Shown one piece after another: positions 14,358 to 22,211 of a stretch of DNA of 27,424 bases. Under the pieces are notes generated by a model. It was not told the origin of the DNA. It saw only the letters and a program-made list of their open reading frames with translations, and did not search any database. Made by a program: the position numbers and the translations under genes. The stretch spans positions 1 to 27,424 of the forward strand of contig JBHEMU010000096.1 of NCBI GenBank assembly GCA_046262415.1. The letters run 5' to 3'. The DNA comes from JACDAS01 sp046262415. GTDB taxonomy: Bacteria > Actinomycetota > Thermoleophilia > Gaiellales > Gaiellaceae. Positions within the stretch are counted from its first letter, which is position 1. Every line of letters begins with the position of its first letter.

Positions 14358-14801
14358 TTACCCCAGGAACCTGACGAAGCGCAGCCGGGAGCCTCCGTCC
14401 GGAGCGCTCGCGACCTCGAACTCGTCGGTCAGAGCCTTGATGATGGCGATGCCGAGGCCGCCCTCGCCGAGCTCGCTCGAACCGTTGCCGGACTCGGGCG
14501 GGTCGAACCCGCCGCCGCCGTCGGCGACCTCGATCGCGATGCGGTCCTCCCCCAGCTCGTACAGGATCTCGACCTCCCCGTCGCCCCCGTCCTCGTAGGC
14601 GTGCCGCACCGCGTTGGTGCATGCCTCGGTCAACGCCAGCTTGAGGTCTCTGAGCACGTCGTCGGGCACGTCGCGGGCGCGGCAGAGCCCGGTCAGAGCG
14701 AGCCGGCCGAGGATGATGAACTCGGCCCGGGCCGGGATCGTCAGCTTGACGGGGCGGCTCGTGCGTGTAGGTACGGCCACGCTTGCCTCCGTCCCGGACA
14801 T
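14358..14801 (-). CDS. RsbW-like anti-sigma/serine kinase ATPase (HATPase_c_2)
   Basis: A 147-aa GHKL ATPase of the RsbW/SpoIIAB type. The N-box is LALTEACTNAVRHAY (Glu59, Asn63), the G1 box is VADGGGGFD (Asp94), and the G2 box is GEGGLGIAI (113-117). Such proteins bind and inhibit a sigma factor, or phosphorylate a STAS-domain antagonist. No sigma factor or STAS antagonist gene is seen in the window, so its partner is unknown. ATG at 14801, preceded by GGTGAAAG at usable spacing, is preferred over the TTG at 14834. It lies 59 bp after the HtrA gene on the same strand, so it may be read with the RR-HK-HtrA group, linking two kinds of stress control. Confidence 0.88.
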   Translation of the reverse strand: MSGTEASVAVPTRTSRPVKLTIPARAEFIILGRLALTGLCRARDVPDDVLRDLKLALTEACTNAVRHAYEDGGDGEVEILYELGEDRIAIEVADGGGGFDPPESGNGSSELGEGGLGIAIIKALTDEFEVASAPDGGSRLRFVRFLG

Positions 14802-14860
14802 CCCGCAACTTTCACCAGAATCGGCGAAGTTCAAACTAGGTGAAGCTCGGGCCGGGGCCG

Positions 14861-16114
14861 CTATCTGCCCGAGGTGCCGCTCACGGGGCGCTCCTTGAGG
14901 AGCACAGGTACCCGCAACCGTTGCTTGCCGCGTACGACGGAGAAGGACACCGTCTGGCCCGGCCTGAGCGACTCTGTAACGATCCGTACGAGGTCTTCCG
15001 CGTGCTCGACCTTCTGACGGCCGATGCCGACGATCACGTCCCCGCCGGTGGTCACCGTTTCGCCGTTGAAGTCCACCTCGTCCTCGCCTCCGCGCAGGCC
15101 GGCACGCGCGCCGGCGCTCCCCGGGCGCACGGTGACGACGAGGGCGCCGCGCGGGGTCGAGTACCCGAGCCGACGGGCGAGCGTGGGCGTGACGTCCTCG
15201 GTCGTGATGCCGACGTAGGCGTAGGCGACGCGGCCGACGGCGATCAGCTCGTTCATCGAGCGCCGCGCGGAGTTGATCGGGACGGCGAACCCGACCCCCT
15301 CGGCACGCCCGGAATTGCTGCGGATCTGCGCGTTGATGCCGACGACCCGCCCGCGAGCGTCGAAGAGGGGCCCGCCCGAGTTGCCGTGGTTGATCGGGGC
15401 GTCGATCTGGATCGCGTCGATCAGGTTGTACTCCGAGGTGAGGGAGTCGATCGACCGGTGCACGGCCGAGACGACACCGACGGCGAGCGAGTTCTCGTTG
15501 CCGAACGGGCTCCCGATCGCCGCCACGGGCTCCCCCACCCGGACCCTGCTCGAGTCTCCGAGCGGGACCGGCGCGAGCGAGTGGGCCTTCGGATCGACCT
15601 TGATCAGGCCGACGTCGTCGAAGACGTCCCAGCCGATGATCCGCGCGGGGATGCGGTCGCGATCGGCGAACTCGACGTAGACCTCGGAGGCCGCCTCGAT
15701 GTCACCGCCGACCTCGCCCGCGCTCGTGATCACGTGCGCGTTGGTGAGGATGTAGCCCTCCGGGGAGACGACGAAGCCCGATCCCTGCGACGCCTGCACC
15801 GGCCGCGAGCCGAGCAATGCGTAGATCGTCACCACCCCTGGGGACCGGCGCGCGTAGATCTCGGCCGGGCGGAAGCCGTTCCCGAGCAGCGGTGCAGCGG
15901 CTCGACCGGATGTCTTGATCCCCACCGCGGGAGCCGCGTCCGTCACGACCACCGTCCGGCGCTCGCCCCCGCCCAGCCAGCCGGCAGCCCACCCGAACGT
16001 GAGCGCGGCGGCGGCGCCGAGCACGGCCGAGACGAGCGAGAGGACGGCGATGGGTCCCGGGCGCACGAGCCGACTCACTGTAGCGACGACGCTCGGGACA
16101 CCGGCTGTTTCCAC
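14861..16114 (-). CDS. htrA: Membrane-anchored HtrA/PepD-like serine protease with PDZ domain
   Basis: A 417-aa S1C protease of the HtrA/DegP family for extracytoplasmic protein quality control. One N-terminal membrane helix (about 21-47) is followed by a linker and a trypsin-like domain with the full triad: His127 in ILTNAHVI, Asp167 in VFDDVGLIKV, Ser246 in NHGNSGGPL. A single PDZ domain follows (about 300-405, YVGITTEDVTPTLARRLG ... GALVVTVRPGSAGARAGL). The GTG start is 10 bp after the sensor kinase stop, so it is part of the RR-HK-HtrA operon. The same trio occurs as MprA-MprB-PepD in mycobacteria, where it answers envelope stress. All key residues are present, so activity is expected. 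Confidence 0.94.
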   Translation of the reverse strand: METAGVPSVVATVSRLVRPGPIAVLSLVSAVLGAAAALTFGWAAGWLGGGERRTVVVTDAAPAVGIKTSGRAAAPLLGNGFRPAEIYARRSPGVVTIYALLGSRPVQASQGSGFVVSPEGYILTNAHVITSAGEVGGDIEAASEVYVEFADRDRIPARIIGWDVFDDVGLIKVDPKAHSLAPVPLGDSSRVRVGEPVAAIGSPFGNENSLAVGVVSAVHRSIDSLTSEYNLIDAIQIDAPINHGNSGGPLFDARGRVVGINAQIRSNSGRAEGVGFAVPINSARRSMNELIAVGRVAYAYVGITTEDVTPTLARRLGYSTPRGALVVTVRPGSAGARAGLRGGEDEVDFNGETVTTGGDVIVGIGRQKVEHAEDLVRIVTESLRPGQTVSFSVVRGKQRLRVPVLLKERPVSGTSGR

Positions 16115-16124
16115 GTGAAAAGGG

Positions 16125-17540
16125 TCAGGACGCCGCCGCGCCGACCACCTCCGACACCCGCCCGTCGCCGTGCTCGGCCCCGGGCAGCCCCAGCCGGAAG
16201 GCCGTGCGACCCAGCCGGGACTCGAGCTCGAGCGTGCCGCCCATCACCTCGGCCAGCTCGCGCGCGATCGCGAGACCGAGACCGCTCCCCGAGGCCATCG
16301 AGCTCTCGCCGCGATAGAAGCGCTCGAAGACGTGCGCCGCGTGCTCGGGCGCGAGGCCCGGTCCGTCGTCCTCGACGAGGAGCGTGGCGGCACCGCCGTC
16401 CCGGCCGGCGGAGACGCGCACAGTCGTCGACGGAGGCGTGTGACGGAGCGCGTTCTCGACCAGGATGCGTCCGATCTGGAGAGCCCGCAGCTCGTCGCCG
16501 ACGGCGGCGACCGGCTCGCCGGCGCGAAGCTCGAGCCGATGATCGGCCGCGAGGGGGCGGAACTCCTCGACGACGCTCTCGGCCAGCTCGGCGAGGTCGA
16601 GCGCGCCGAGCTCGACGTGGAGCTGCCCGGCGTCGAGCCTCGAGAGGTCGAGCAGGTCGGTGGCGAGCTTGGTCAAACGCTCGACCTGGGTGCGCATCGT
16701 GTCGAGGAACTCGCCGCGCGTCGCCTCGTCCAGCTCCTCGTCGGCCAGCAGCTCGAGCGAGCCGCCGAGCGAGAAGATCGGCGTGCGCAGCTCGTGCGAC
16801 GCATTGGCGACGAACTCGCGACGGGCATGGTCGAGCTGCGCGAGGCGCGCGCGCATCCGCTCGAAGGCGTCCGCGAGGGCGCCGAGCTCGTCCTGGCCGC
16901 GATCCCGTACCGGCTCGTCCAGCCGCCCGCCGGCGATCCGGTCGGCGGCCCGCTCGAGCCGGCGGACGCGGCGGGCGAAGAGGCTGGCGCCGACGTAGCC
17001 GGCGAGCAGGGCCGCCCCGAGCGCGATCGCGCCCGCGAGCAGCAGCCGCCGCCGGACGAGGTGGACGTTGCCGAGCGGGTCCTCGAGCGAGGCCGAGAGG
17101 AGGAGCACGATCGACCCGTTGCGGCCCACGGGCACGGCCGCCTCCGCGAAGCGCTCGTCACCCCTCGTGATCGTCCCCCGCGCGGCCGCGAGCGTCCGCG
17201 CCGCCCGCAGCGCGACCGGATCGGTCTCGACGTCGGTGGACGACACCGGGTTCGAGTCGCCGAGCACGCTCAGCGTCGGCGGCGGCGAGAAGTACCCGTA
17301 GACGACGACGCGGGCGTTCGCGCTGCCGGACGCGTCCGCGACGAAGTCCGGCCACTGGAAGCGGTCCTCGGGCAGCTGGCGGGCCAGGCTCGGCGCCGCC
17401 CGAGCGAGCTGCGAGAGCTTCGCTCCGACCAGCCGCCGCTCGAGCGAGGGCACGACGACGAGGTAGACGATGCCGAGAGCCCCCACGACGAGCAGCAGCA
17501 GCGCGGCGCTCAGCCGCGTGCCGATGCCGCGGAGCCGCAC
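16125..17540 (-). CDS. Two-component sensor histidine kinase (MprB/BaeS-like)
   Basis: A 471-aa membrane kinase. Helix 1 is about residues 10-30, an extracytoplasmic sensor of about 130 residues follows, and helix 2 is about 166-188. After these come a HAMP linker (about 189-243), HisKA with phosphoacceptor His249 in FVANASHELRTPIFSLGG, and HATPase with N-box VENALRH, G1 VEDDGPGLAP and G2 GSGLGLAIA. The proline in HELRTP marks the common EnvZ/PhoR type. GTG at 17540 is 3 bp after the response regulator stop, and the HtrA gene follows after 10 bp. The signal is unknown; the HtrA neighbour suggests misfolded envelope protein or cell-wall stress, by analogy with MprB. Confidence 0.95.
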   Translation of the reverse strand: MRLRGIGTRLSAALLLLVVGALGIVYLVVVPSLERRLVGAKLSQLARAAPSLARQLPEDRFQWPDFVADASGSANARVVVYGYFSPPPTLSVLGDSNPVSSTDVETDPVALRAARTLAAARGTITRGDERFAEAAVPVGRNGSIVLLLSASLEDPLGNVHLVRRRLLLAGAIALGAALLAGYVGASLFARRVRRLERAADRIAGGRLDEPVRDRGQDELGALADAFERMRARLAQLDHARREFVANASHELRTPIFSLGGSLELLADEELDEATRGEFLDTMRTQVERLTKLATDLLDLSRLDAGQLHVELGALDLAELAESVVEEFRPLAADHRLELRAGEPVAAVGDELRALQIGRILVENALRHTPPSTTVRVSAGRDGGAATLLVEDDGPGLAPEHAAHVFERFYRGESSMASGSGLGLAIARELAEVMGGTLELESRLGRTAFRLGLPGAEHGDGRVSEVVGAAAS

Positions 17541-17543
17541 GCC

Positions 17544-18242
17544 CTAGGCCTCCCGGAAGCGGTAGCCGGCGCCGCGCACGGTGAAGATGAAGTCGGGGTC
17601 GCGCGGGTCGCGTTCGAGCTTCTCGCGGAGGTGGCGGACGTGGACGTCGATCGTGCGCGGGTCGCGGTAGGCGGCGCCGCCCCAGAGCGCCTCGAGCAGC
17701 GCGTGGCGCCCGAGCACGCGCCCGGGCTCGGAGGCGAGCTTCCAGAGGAGCTCGAACTCGACATAGGTGAGCTGCACCGGCTTGCCGGCGACCTCGACCG
17801 TGCGGCGGGCGTGGTCGATCGTGAGGCCGTCGAACTCCAGGCGCCCCCGGTCCCGAGGCTCCACGCGAGGGGTGACCGCCCGCCGCAGGAGCGCCCGCAC
17901 GCGGCTCCGGAACTCCCGGATCGAGAACGGCTTCGTGATGTAGTCGTCGGCGCCCAGCTCGAGCCCGACCACCTTGTCGAGCTCGTCGTCCCGGGCGGTC
18001 AGCATGATGATCGGCACGGAGCTCGTCGACCGCAGCCGCTTGCACACCTCCAGCCCGTCGACCTTCGGCAGCATGATGTCCAGGACTACGAGATCGATCT
18101 CCTCCGCCGCGAACCGGGCCAGGGCCTCCTCCCCGTCGCGGGCCTGGAAGACGCGATGACCGTCCCGCTCGAGCGGATAGGTGAGGATCTTCAGCACTGC
18201 CTCCTCGTCGTCGACGAGCAAGATGGTCGAGGAGTCCGGCAT
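17544..18242 (-). CDS. OmpR/PhoB-family response regulator (MprA-like)
   Basis: A 232-aa regulator. The receiver domain (about 1-120) has the acidic pocket Asp11/Asp12 (LLVDDEEAV), phosphoacceptor Asp55 (LVVLDIMLP), the Thr in IIMLTARDD and the Lys in DYITKPF. The C-terminal winged-helix domain has ELLWKLASEPGRVLGRHALL, YRDPRTIDVHVRHLREKLE and FTVRGAGYRF. ATG at 18242 gives MPDSSTILLVDDE; the longer upstream frame runs through the promoter region and is rejected. It is first in the RR-HK-HtrA operon and diverges from the M28 peptidase gene, with a shared AT-rich core at 18281-18289 as the probable promoter. It may regulate both sides. Confidence 0.96.
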   Translation of the reverse strand: MPDSSTILLVDDEEAVLKILTYPLERDGHRVFQARDGEEALARFAAEEIDLVVLDIMLPKVDGLEVCKRLRSTSSVPIIMLTARDDELDKVVGLELGADDYITKPFSIREFRSRVRALLRRAVTPRVEPRDRGRLEFDGLTIDHARRTVEVAGKPVQLTYVEFELLWKLASEPGRVLGRHALLEALWGGAAYRDPRTIDVHVRHLREKLERDPRDPDFIFTVRGAGYRFREA

Positions 18243-18280
18243 CGGCGGCGCGGTGAGCGCGGGAGCGGGAGGCGCCGACC

Positions 18281-18289
18281 TACTATAGC
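18281..18289. promoter_or_regulatory. Shared, overlapping -10 elements of divergent promoters
   Basis: The top strand reads TACTATAGC, giving TACTAT (18281-18286) or TATAGC (18284-18289) for the plus-strand peptidase gene. The bottom strand reads TATAGT (18287 down to 18282) for the response regulator. This is almost the only A/T-rich patch in the divergent gap. Predicted starts are near 18293-18297 (plus) and 18275 (minus, leader about 33 nt). No -35 consensus was found. Confidence 0.4.
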
Positions 18290-18295
18290 CAGGCC

Positions 18296-20185
18296 ATAGC
18301 CACGCTTCCGCCCCCACCGAAGCGGCGGCAGCGGCCTCGGCGAGGGTCGCTGGAGCGACCGATCAACAGCCGCCTCTACCGGGGAAGCTGGCTCCTCGCG
18401 GGGCTGCCGCTCCTGATCGCGGCGCTCAGCGTCGCGCGTCCCGCGCCGCTGCAGGAGCCGCCGCTGCCGCCCACGTTCGACCGGCAGGGCGCGCTCGACC
18501 TCGCGCGCGAGCTGGCCGACGACCATCCCGTCCGCGTACCGGGCACCCCCGGCGCACTCGGGGCCGAGCGCTGGTTCCAGTCGCAGCTGGCGGCGTACGG
18601 CTTCAAGGTGCAGCGGCAGGAGTTCCGGGCGACGATCCCGGGGCTCGGGCGAGTGCCGCTCGTGAACCTGATCGCCGTCGCCCGGGGTCGCTCCCCCGAC
18701 GCGATCGTCGTCACCGCCCACCGCGACGCCGAGCCCTTGGGGCGCGGCGCCAACGACAACGCCTCGGGGACCGCCGTCCTGATCGAGCTGGCTCGGGCCT
18801 ACGCCAACGCCCGCGGGGCACAGCGCGAGCTGCGTCCGGCCCACACGCTCCTCTTCGTCTCCACGGACGGCGGTGCCTTCGGCGGCCTCGGGGCGGAGCA
18901 CCTCGCGACGAGCCCGGCGTACCGGGACCAGATCGTGGGGGTGCTCAACCTCGACGCGGTGGCCGGCAGCGGCCCGGCCCGGCTCGAGCTGGCCGGGGAC
19001 ACGCCGAGCTCGCCGGATGCGGTCTTCGTCGAGACCGTCGCCACCCGCCTGCACGAGCAGACGGGCCGGGCGCCGGGCCGCACGAGCGCGCTGGGGCAGT
19101 TGATCGACCTCGGCTTCCCGTTCAGCCTCTACGAGCAGGCGCCCTTCGTCGGCCGCGGCATCCCGGCGGTGACGATCACGACCTCGGGCAACCGGCCCGA
19201 GCAGGGGTTCGGCGACGTCTCCTCCGGCCTGAACGGCACGCGCCTCGCCCAGATCGGGCGCGCGGCCCAGCTCACGCTCGGCTCGCTCGACCAGGTCGGC
19301 GTCGGGCAGGGAGGCTCGACCTACATCTACCTGGGCGCGCGGTTCGTCCGGGGCTGGGCGCTCGAGCTGGCGCTGATCGCGGCCCTCCTGCCCTTCCTGA
19401 TCGCCGCCGTCGACCTGTTCGCACGCTGCCGCAGGCGCGGGATCCGCCTCCGCCCCGCGTTCCGCGCCTACCGGGCCCGCGCGGGCTTCTGGGTCGTCGT
19501 CGCGCTCCTGTTCTCGTTCCTGAACCTGCTCGGAGCCTGGCCGCAGGGCGCGAGCCGGCCACCGAATCCCGCGACCGAGGCCGCGGGGACCTGGCCGCCC
19601 GTCGGACTGGCCGTGCTCGGAATCCTCGCCGCCGGCGCCTGGCTCGCGGCGCGGCGGCCGCTGCTGCCGGCGCGCCCGGCGTCCGCCGCCGACGAGCTCG
19701 CCGGCCAGACCGCCGCGCTCGTCTCGCTCGGCGTCCTCGCCCTGCTCGTGACCGCGACCAACCCGTTCGCCCTCGTGTTCCTGCTGCCCTCCCTGCATGC
19801 CTGGATCTGGCTCCCGCAGGTGCGTGAGGCGCCGGCGGCCGCGCGAGCCGCGCTGCTCCTGGTGGGATTCTCCGGCCCCGCGCTGCTGCTCGGCTCGTTC
19901 GCGCTGCGGTTCGAGCTCGGCCTCGACGCGCCCTGGTACGTGGCCGTGCTGCTGGCGCTCGGGTATGTGCCCCTCTCCTCGCTTGCGATCGCCGTCGGCT
20001 GGACGGCGGCCGCCGCGCAGCTCGTCGCGATCGGGGCGGGACGGTACGCCCCGTACCCCACCGGGGCGCAACGTCCCCCGCGCGGACCCGTCCGGGAGGT
20101 TGTGCGCGCGACGATCCTGACTATCCTTCGACTACGGACGCACCGCCGCGCCGCGCAGGCGGAGCGGCGCGTCCTCGAAGCCTGA
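18296..20185 (+). CDS. Membrane M28-type peptidase-like protein, start codon unusual
   Basis: A 629-aa reading. N-terminal helix SWLLAGLPLLIAALSVA is followed by an extracytoplasmic M28 (Zn aminopeptidase) domain, then a C-terminal half with about seven membrane helices. M28 ligands visible are His and Asp in VVTAHRDAEP (about 142, 144), Asp in GANDNASG (154), and Asp in VLNLDAVAG (220). The Glu-Glu pair expected after the LLFVS strand is replaced by DGGAFGG, and no final His ligand is evident, so catalysis is doubtful. No ATG, GTG or TTG lies in frame between the stop at 18254 and GTG 18608, which would remove the first helix and part of the peptidase fold. The given start is an ATA at a predicted transcription start. 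An ATC at 18362 behind GGAG, or a CTG at 18350, are alternatives. It is followed after 1 bp by a sortase. Confidence 0.75.
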   Translation: MATLPPPPKRRQRPRRGSLERPINSRLYRGSWLLAGLPLLIAALSVARPAPLQEPPLPPTFDRQGALDLARELADDHPVRVPGTPGALGAERWFQSQLAAYGFKVQRQEFRATIPGLGRVPLVNLIAVARGRSPDAIVVTAHRDAEPLGRGANDNASGTAVLIELARAYANARGAQRELRPAHTLLFVSTDGGAFGGLGAEHLATSPAYRDQIVGVLNLDAVAGSGPARLELAGDTPSSPDAVFVETVATRLHEQTGRAPGRTSALGQLIDLGFPFSLYEQAPFVGRGIPAVTITTSGNRPEQGFGDVSSGLNGTRLAQIGRAAQLTLGSLDQVGVGQGGSTYIYLGARFVRGWALELALIAALLPFLIAAVDLFARCRRRGIRLRPAFRAYRARAGFWVVVALLFSFLNLLGAWPQGASRPPNPATEAAGTWPPVGLAVLGILAAGAWLAARRPLLPARPASAADELAGQTAALVSLGVLALLVTATNPFALVFLLPSLHAWIWLPQVREAPAAARAALLLVGFSGPALLLGSFALRFELGLDAPWYVAVLLALGYVPLSSLAIAVGWTAAAAQLVAIGAGRYAPYPTGAQRPPRGPVREVVRATILTILRLRTHRRAAQAERRVLEA

Positions 20186-20186
20186 G

Positions 20187-20981
20187 ATGAGACGACTCGC
20201 ACGCACCCTTGGCGCCCTGATGATCGTGGCCGGTCTCGGCACGCTCGGCTGGGCGGCCCTCGTCTGGCAGTGGCAGGACCCGTTCACGGCGGCCTACACT
20301 CACTACCAGCAGGGCAAGCTCGAGTCGCGCTACGAGGACGTCTTCATCCGCTTCCGCCCCGCCGCTCCCCCGGCCGACGGACCGGTGAACGTGAAGCGGA
20401 AGGACGGGAAGGACGGAAAGGGTCCGAGCGATCCGAAGGGCCGAACCGACTCCGGGCCGTCGCCGGCGGCGCAGGCCCGCTGGGTCGCGAGGGAGGCGAA
20501 GCGCTACCGGAGCACGCTGACCGAGGGCCAGGCGTTCGCCCAGATCAAGGTGCCGGGCCTCGGGGTGAACCTGATCGCCGTCAACGGCACGCAGACGAAC
20601 ACGCTGAAGAAGGGCCCGGCGCGCTATGCAGGCCCGCTGCCGTCCTACGTTCCGGGCGAGGGTGAGCTCGTCTACATCGCCGGCCACCGGACGACGTACG
20701 GGGCGCCGTTCGCGCGCATCGACAGGCTCCGCCCCGGCGACACCGCCACGATGCGGCTCCCGTACGCCACGTTCGAGTACGAGATCACCCGCCACGTGAT
20801 CGTCGACGCGAGCGACCTCTCGGTGCTCCGCTCGCCGGGTCGCGAGCTCCTGGCGCTCCAGGCCTGCCATCCGCGCTTCTTCGCCTCGCAGCGGTACATC
20901 GCGTACGCGAAGCTCGTCCGCGTCACCCCGCGTCAAGGACGGGCCTACACGGTCGACGGCACGCGGCTCGCGCGCGCGTAG
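20187..20981 (+). CDS. Class E sortase
   Basis: A 264-aa transpeptidase anchored by an N-terminal helix (about residues 8-26), followed by a charged Lys/Gly/Pro linker (about 60-95) and the sortase barrel (about 110-255). The catalytic triad is His167 in YIAGHRTTYGAPF, Cys227 in ALQACHPRFFASQR and Arg236. The CHPRFFASQR pattern is the class E signature, but the residues before the Cys are ALQA rather than the usual TLxT. ATG at 20187 is 1 bp after the peptidase-like gene stop, so the two form an operon. Class E enzymes usually recognise LAxTG-type signals; no protein with such a signal plus membrane helix is seen here, so its substrate lies elsewhere. Confidence 0.92.
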   Translation: MRRLARTLGALMIVAGLGTLGWAALVWQWQDPFTAAYTHYQQGKLESRYEDVFIRFRPAAPPADGPVNVKRKDGKDGKGPSDPKGRTDSGPSPAAQARWVAREAKRYRSTLTEGQAFAQIKVPGLGVNLIAVNGTQTNTLKKGPARYAGPLPSYVPGEGELVYIAGHRTTYGAPFARIDRLRPGDTATMRLPYATFEYEITRHVIVDASDLSVLRSPGRELLALQACHPRFFASQRYIAYAKLVRVTPRQGRAYTVDGTRLARA

Positions 20982-21008
20982 GTAGCGCCCTCGACCGTGA
21001 GTCCCCGC

Positions 21009-22202
21009 CTACGGCAGAGTGAGGTAGCGCACCGTCGCTCCCGCCTCGAGCGTCCCGCGGCCGGCCTCCACGACGGCCAGCGCGTCCGCCTCCGCGGCGC
21101 GGACGATCATGTGGGACTCCTGCCCGCCCACCGGCTCGAGCTCGACTCCATCCTCGGTCGTCCGGGACCGCGCCCTGACGAGCTTCGTCCGCTCGACGCT
21201 CCGGGAAACGGGGGACCGGAGCCGGCCGATCCCGAACGCCGGTCCGGGCGCTGCCGCGCCCTGAAGCGCCAGCACGGCGGGGCGGACGAACAGCTCGAAC
21301 GCGACCAGGCTCGAGACCGGATTGCCGGGGAGACCGAAGACGAGGGTGTCGCCGTGGACGCCGAACGAGACAGGCTTGCCGGGCTGGACCGCCACGCCCC
21401 AGAAGACCTCCTCCACGCCGACCTCGGCTCCGGCACGACGGACGAGATCGTGGGGGCCGACGGACACGCCGCCGGAGGTGACGAGCAGGTCCGCCCCGAC
21501 ACCCGCCCGCATCGCGGCGAGGTGCGCCTGCTCGTCGTCCACGACGACGCGGGGCTCCTCCACCTCCGCTCCGGCCGCCGCCAGCTGGGTCGTGAGGATC
21601 AGCCCGTTCGACTCGTAGATCTCGCCCGGCCCGAGCGGCTCTCCCGCGCGACGCAGCTCGGTCCCGGTCACGATCACGGCGGCCCGCGGGCGCCGCCCGC
21701 ACGACACCTCCCCGGTCCCCGCCGCTGCCAGGGCGCCGAGCTTGGCCGCGCCGAGCCGGCTCCCGCCTGGCACGACCGTCTCGCCGGCACGCACGTCGGC
21801 CCCTCGCGCGCGAACGTTCGCACCGGGCTCGACGCGCTCGCGCACATCGATTCTGTTGTCATGCTCGACAACGTACTCGAGCGGCAGGACGGCGTCGGCG
21901 CCGTCCGGCACGACTCCGCCCGTCGCGATCGCGAACGCCTCGCCGGGCTCGAGTCCGCGGCCCGCCGGCCGGCCCGCGGCCACCCGCTCGGCGACGCGGA
22001 GGGTGCCCGGCGTGTCGGCAGCCCGCAGCGCGAATCCGTCCATGGCCGAGCTCGGGAACGGCGGCAGGTCGGTGCCGGCGACCGCGGCCTCCGCGAGCAC
22101 CCGGCCGGCCGCGAGCCCGAGCGGCACCGGCTCGGCCGGCAGCGGCCGGACGCGCTGGAGGATCCGGGCCAGGGCGTCGTCGAGCGTCAGGAGCGGCGGC
22201 AC
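21009..22202 (-). CDS. moeA: Molybdopterin molybdenumtransferase MoeA
   Basis: MoeA inserts molybdate into adenylylated molybdopterin. The 397-aa protein has the full domain order: an N-terminal LTLDDALARIL with ALGLAAGRVLAE-like segment, DLPPFPSSAMDGFALRA, AIATGGVVPDGADAVLPLE, then the MogA-like domain with VIVTGTEL, GEIYESNGLIL, LLVTSGGVSVGPHDLV, VAVQPGKPVSFG and FGLPGNPVSSLVAFELFV, and domain IV at the C-terminus. The GTG start at 22202 is 32 bp from the divergent GT2 gene; a TAGCTT hexamer (22218 down to 22213) suggests a nearly leaderless transcript. It converges on the sortase gene with 27 bp between stop codons. It belongs functionally with moaC and mog, which lie in another transcript. 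Confidence 0.96.
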   Translation of the reverse strand: MPPLLTLDDALARILQRVRPLPAEPVPLGLAAGRVLAEAAVAGTDLPPFPSSAMDGFALRAADTPGTLRVAERVAAGRPAGRGLEPGEAFAIATGGVVPDGADAVLPLEYVVEHDNRIDVRERVEPGANVRARGADVRAGETVVPGGSRLGAAKLGALAAAGTGEVSCGRRPRAAVIVTGTELRRAGEPLGPGEIYESNGLILTTQLAAAGAEVEEPRVVVDDEQAHLAAMRAGVGADLLVTSGGVSVGPHDLVRRAGAEVGVEEVFWGVAVQPGKPVSFGVHGDTLVFGLPGNPVSSLVAFELFVRPAVLALQGAAAPGPAFGIGRLRSPVSRSVERTKLVRARSRTTEDGVELEPVGGQESHMIVRAAEADALAVVEAGRGTLEAGATVRYLTLP

Positions 22203-22211
22203 GGCGCACCA

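Noticed and set aside
16104..16121. parS-like sequence TGTTTCCACGTGAAAAG
   Set aside because: It has a CACGTG core, but the left arm is shifted by one base relative to the parS consensus TGTTTCACGTGAAACA, and it overlaps the HtrA start codon with no parAB genes nearby.
14840..18299. Very long plus-strand frames opposite htrA, the kinase and the regulator
   Set aside because: Shadow frames; the minus strand carries complete catalytic motifs of HtrA, a histidine kinase and a response regulator.
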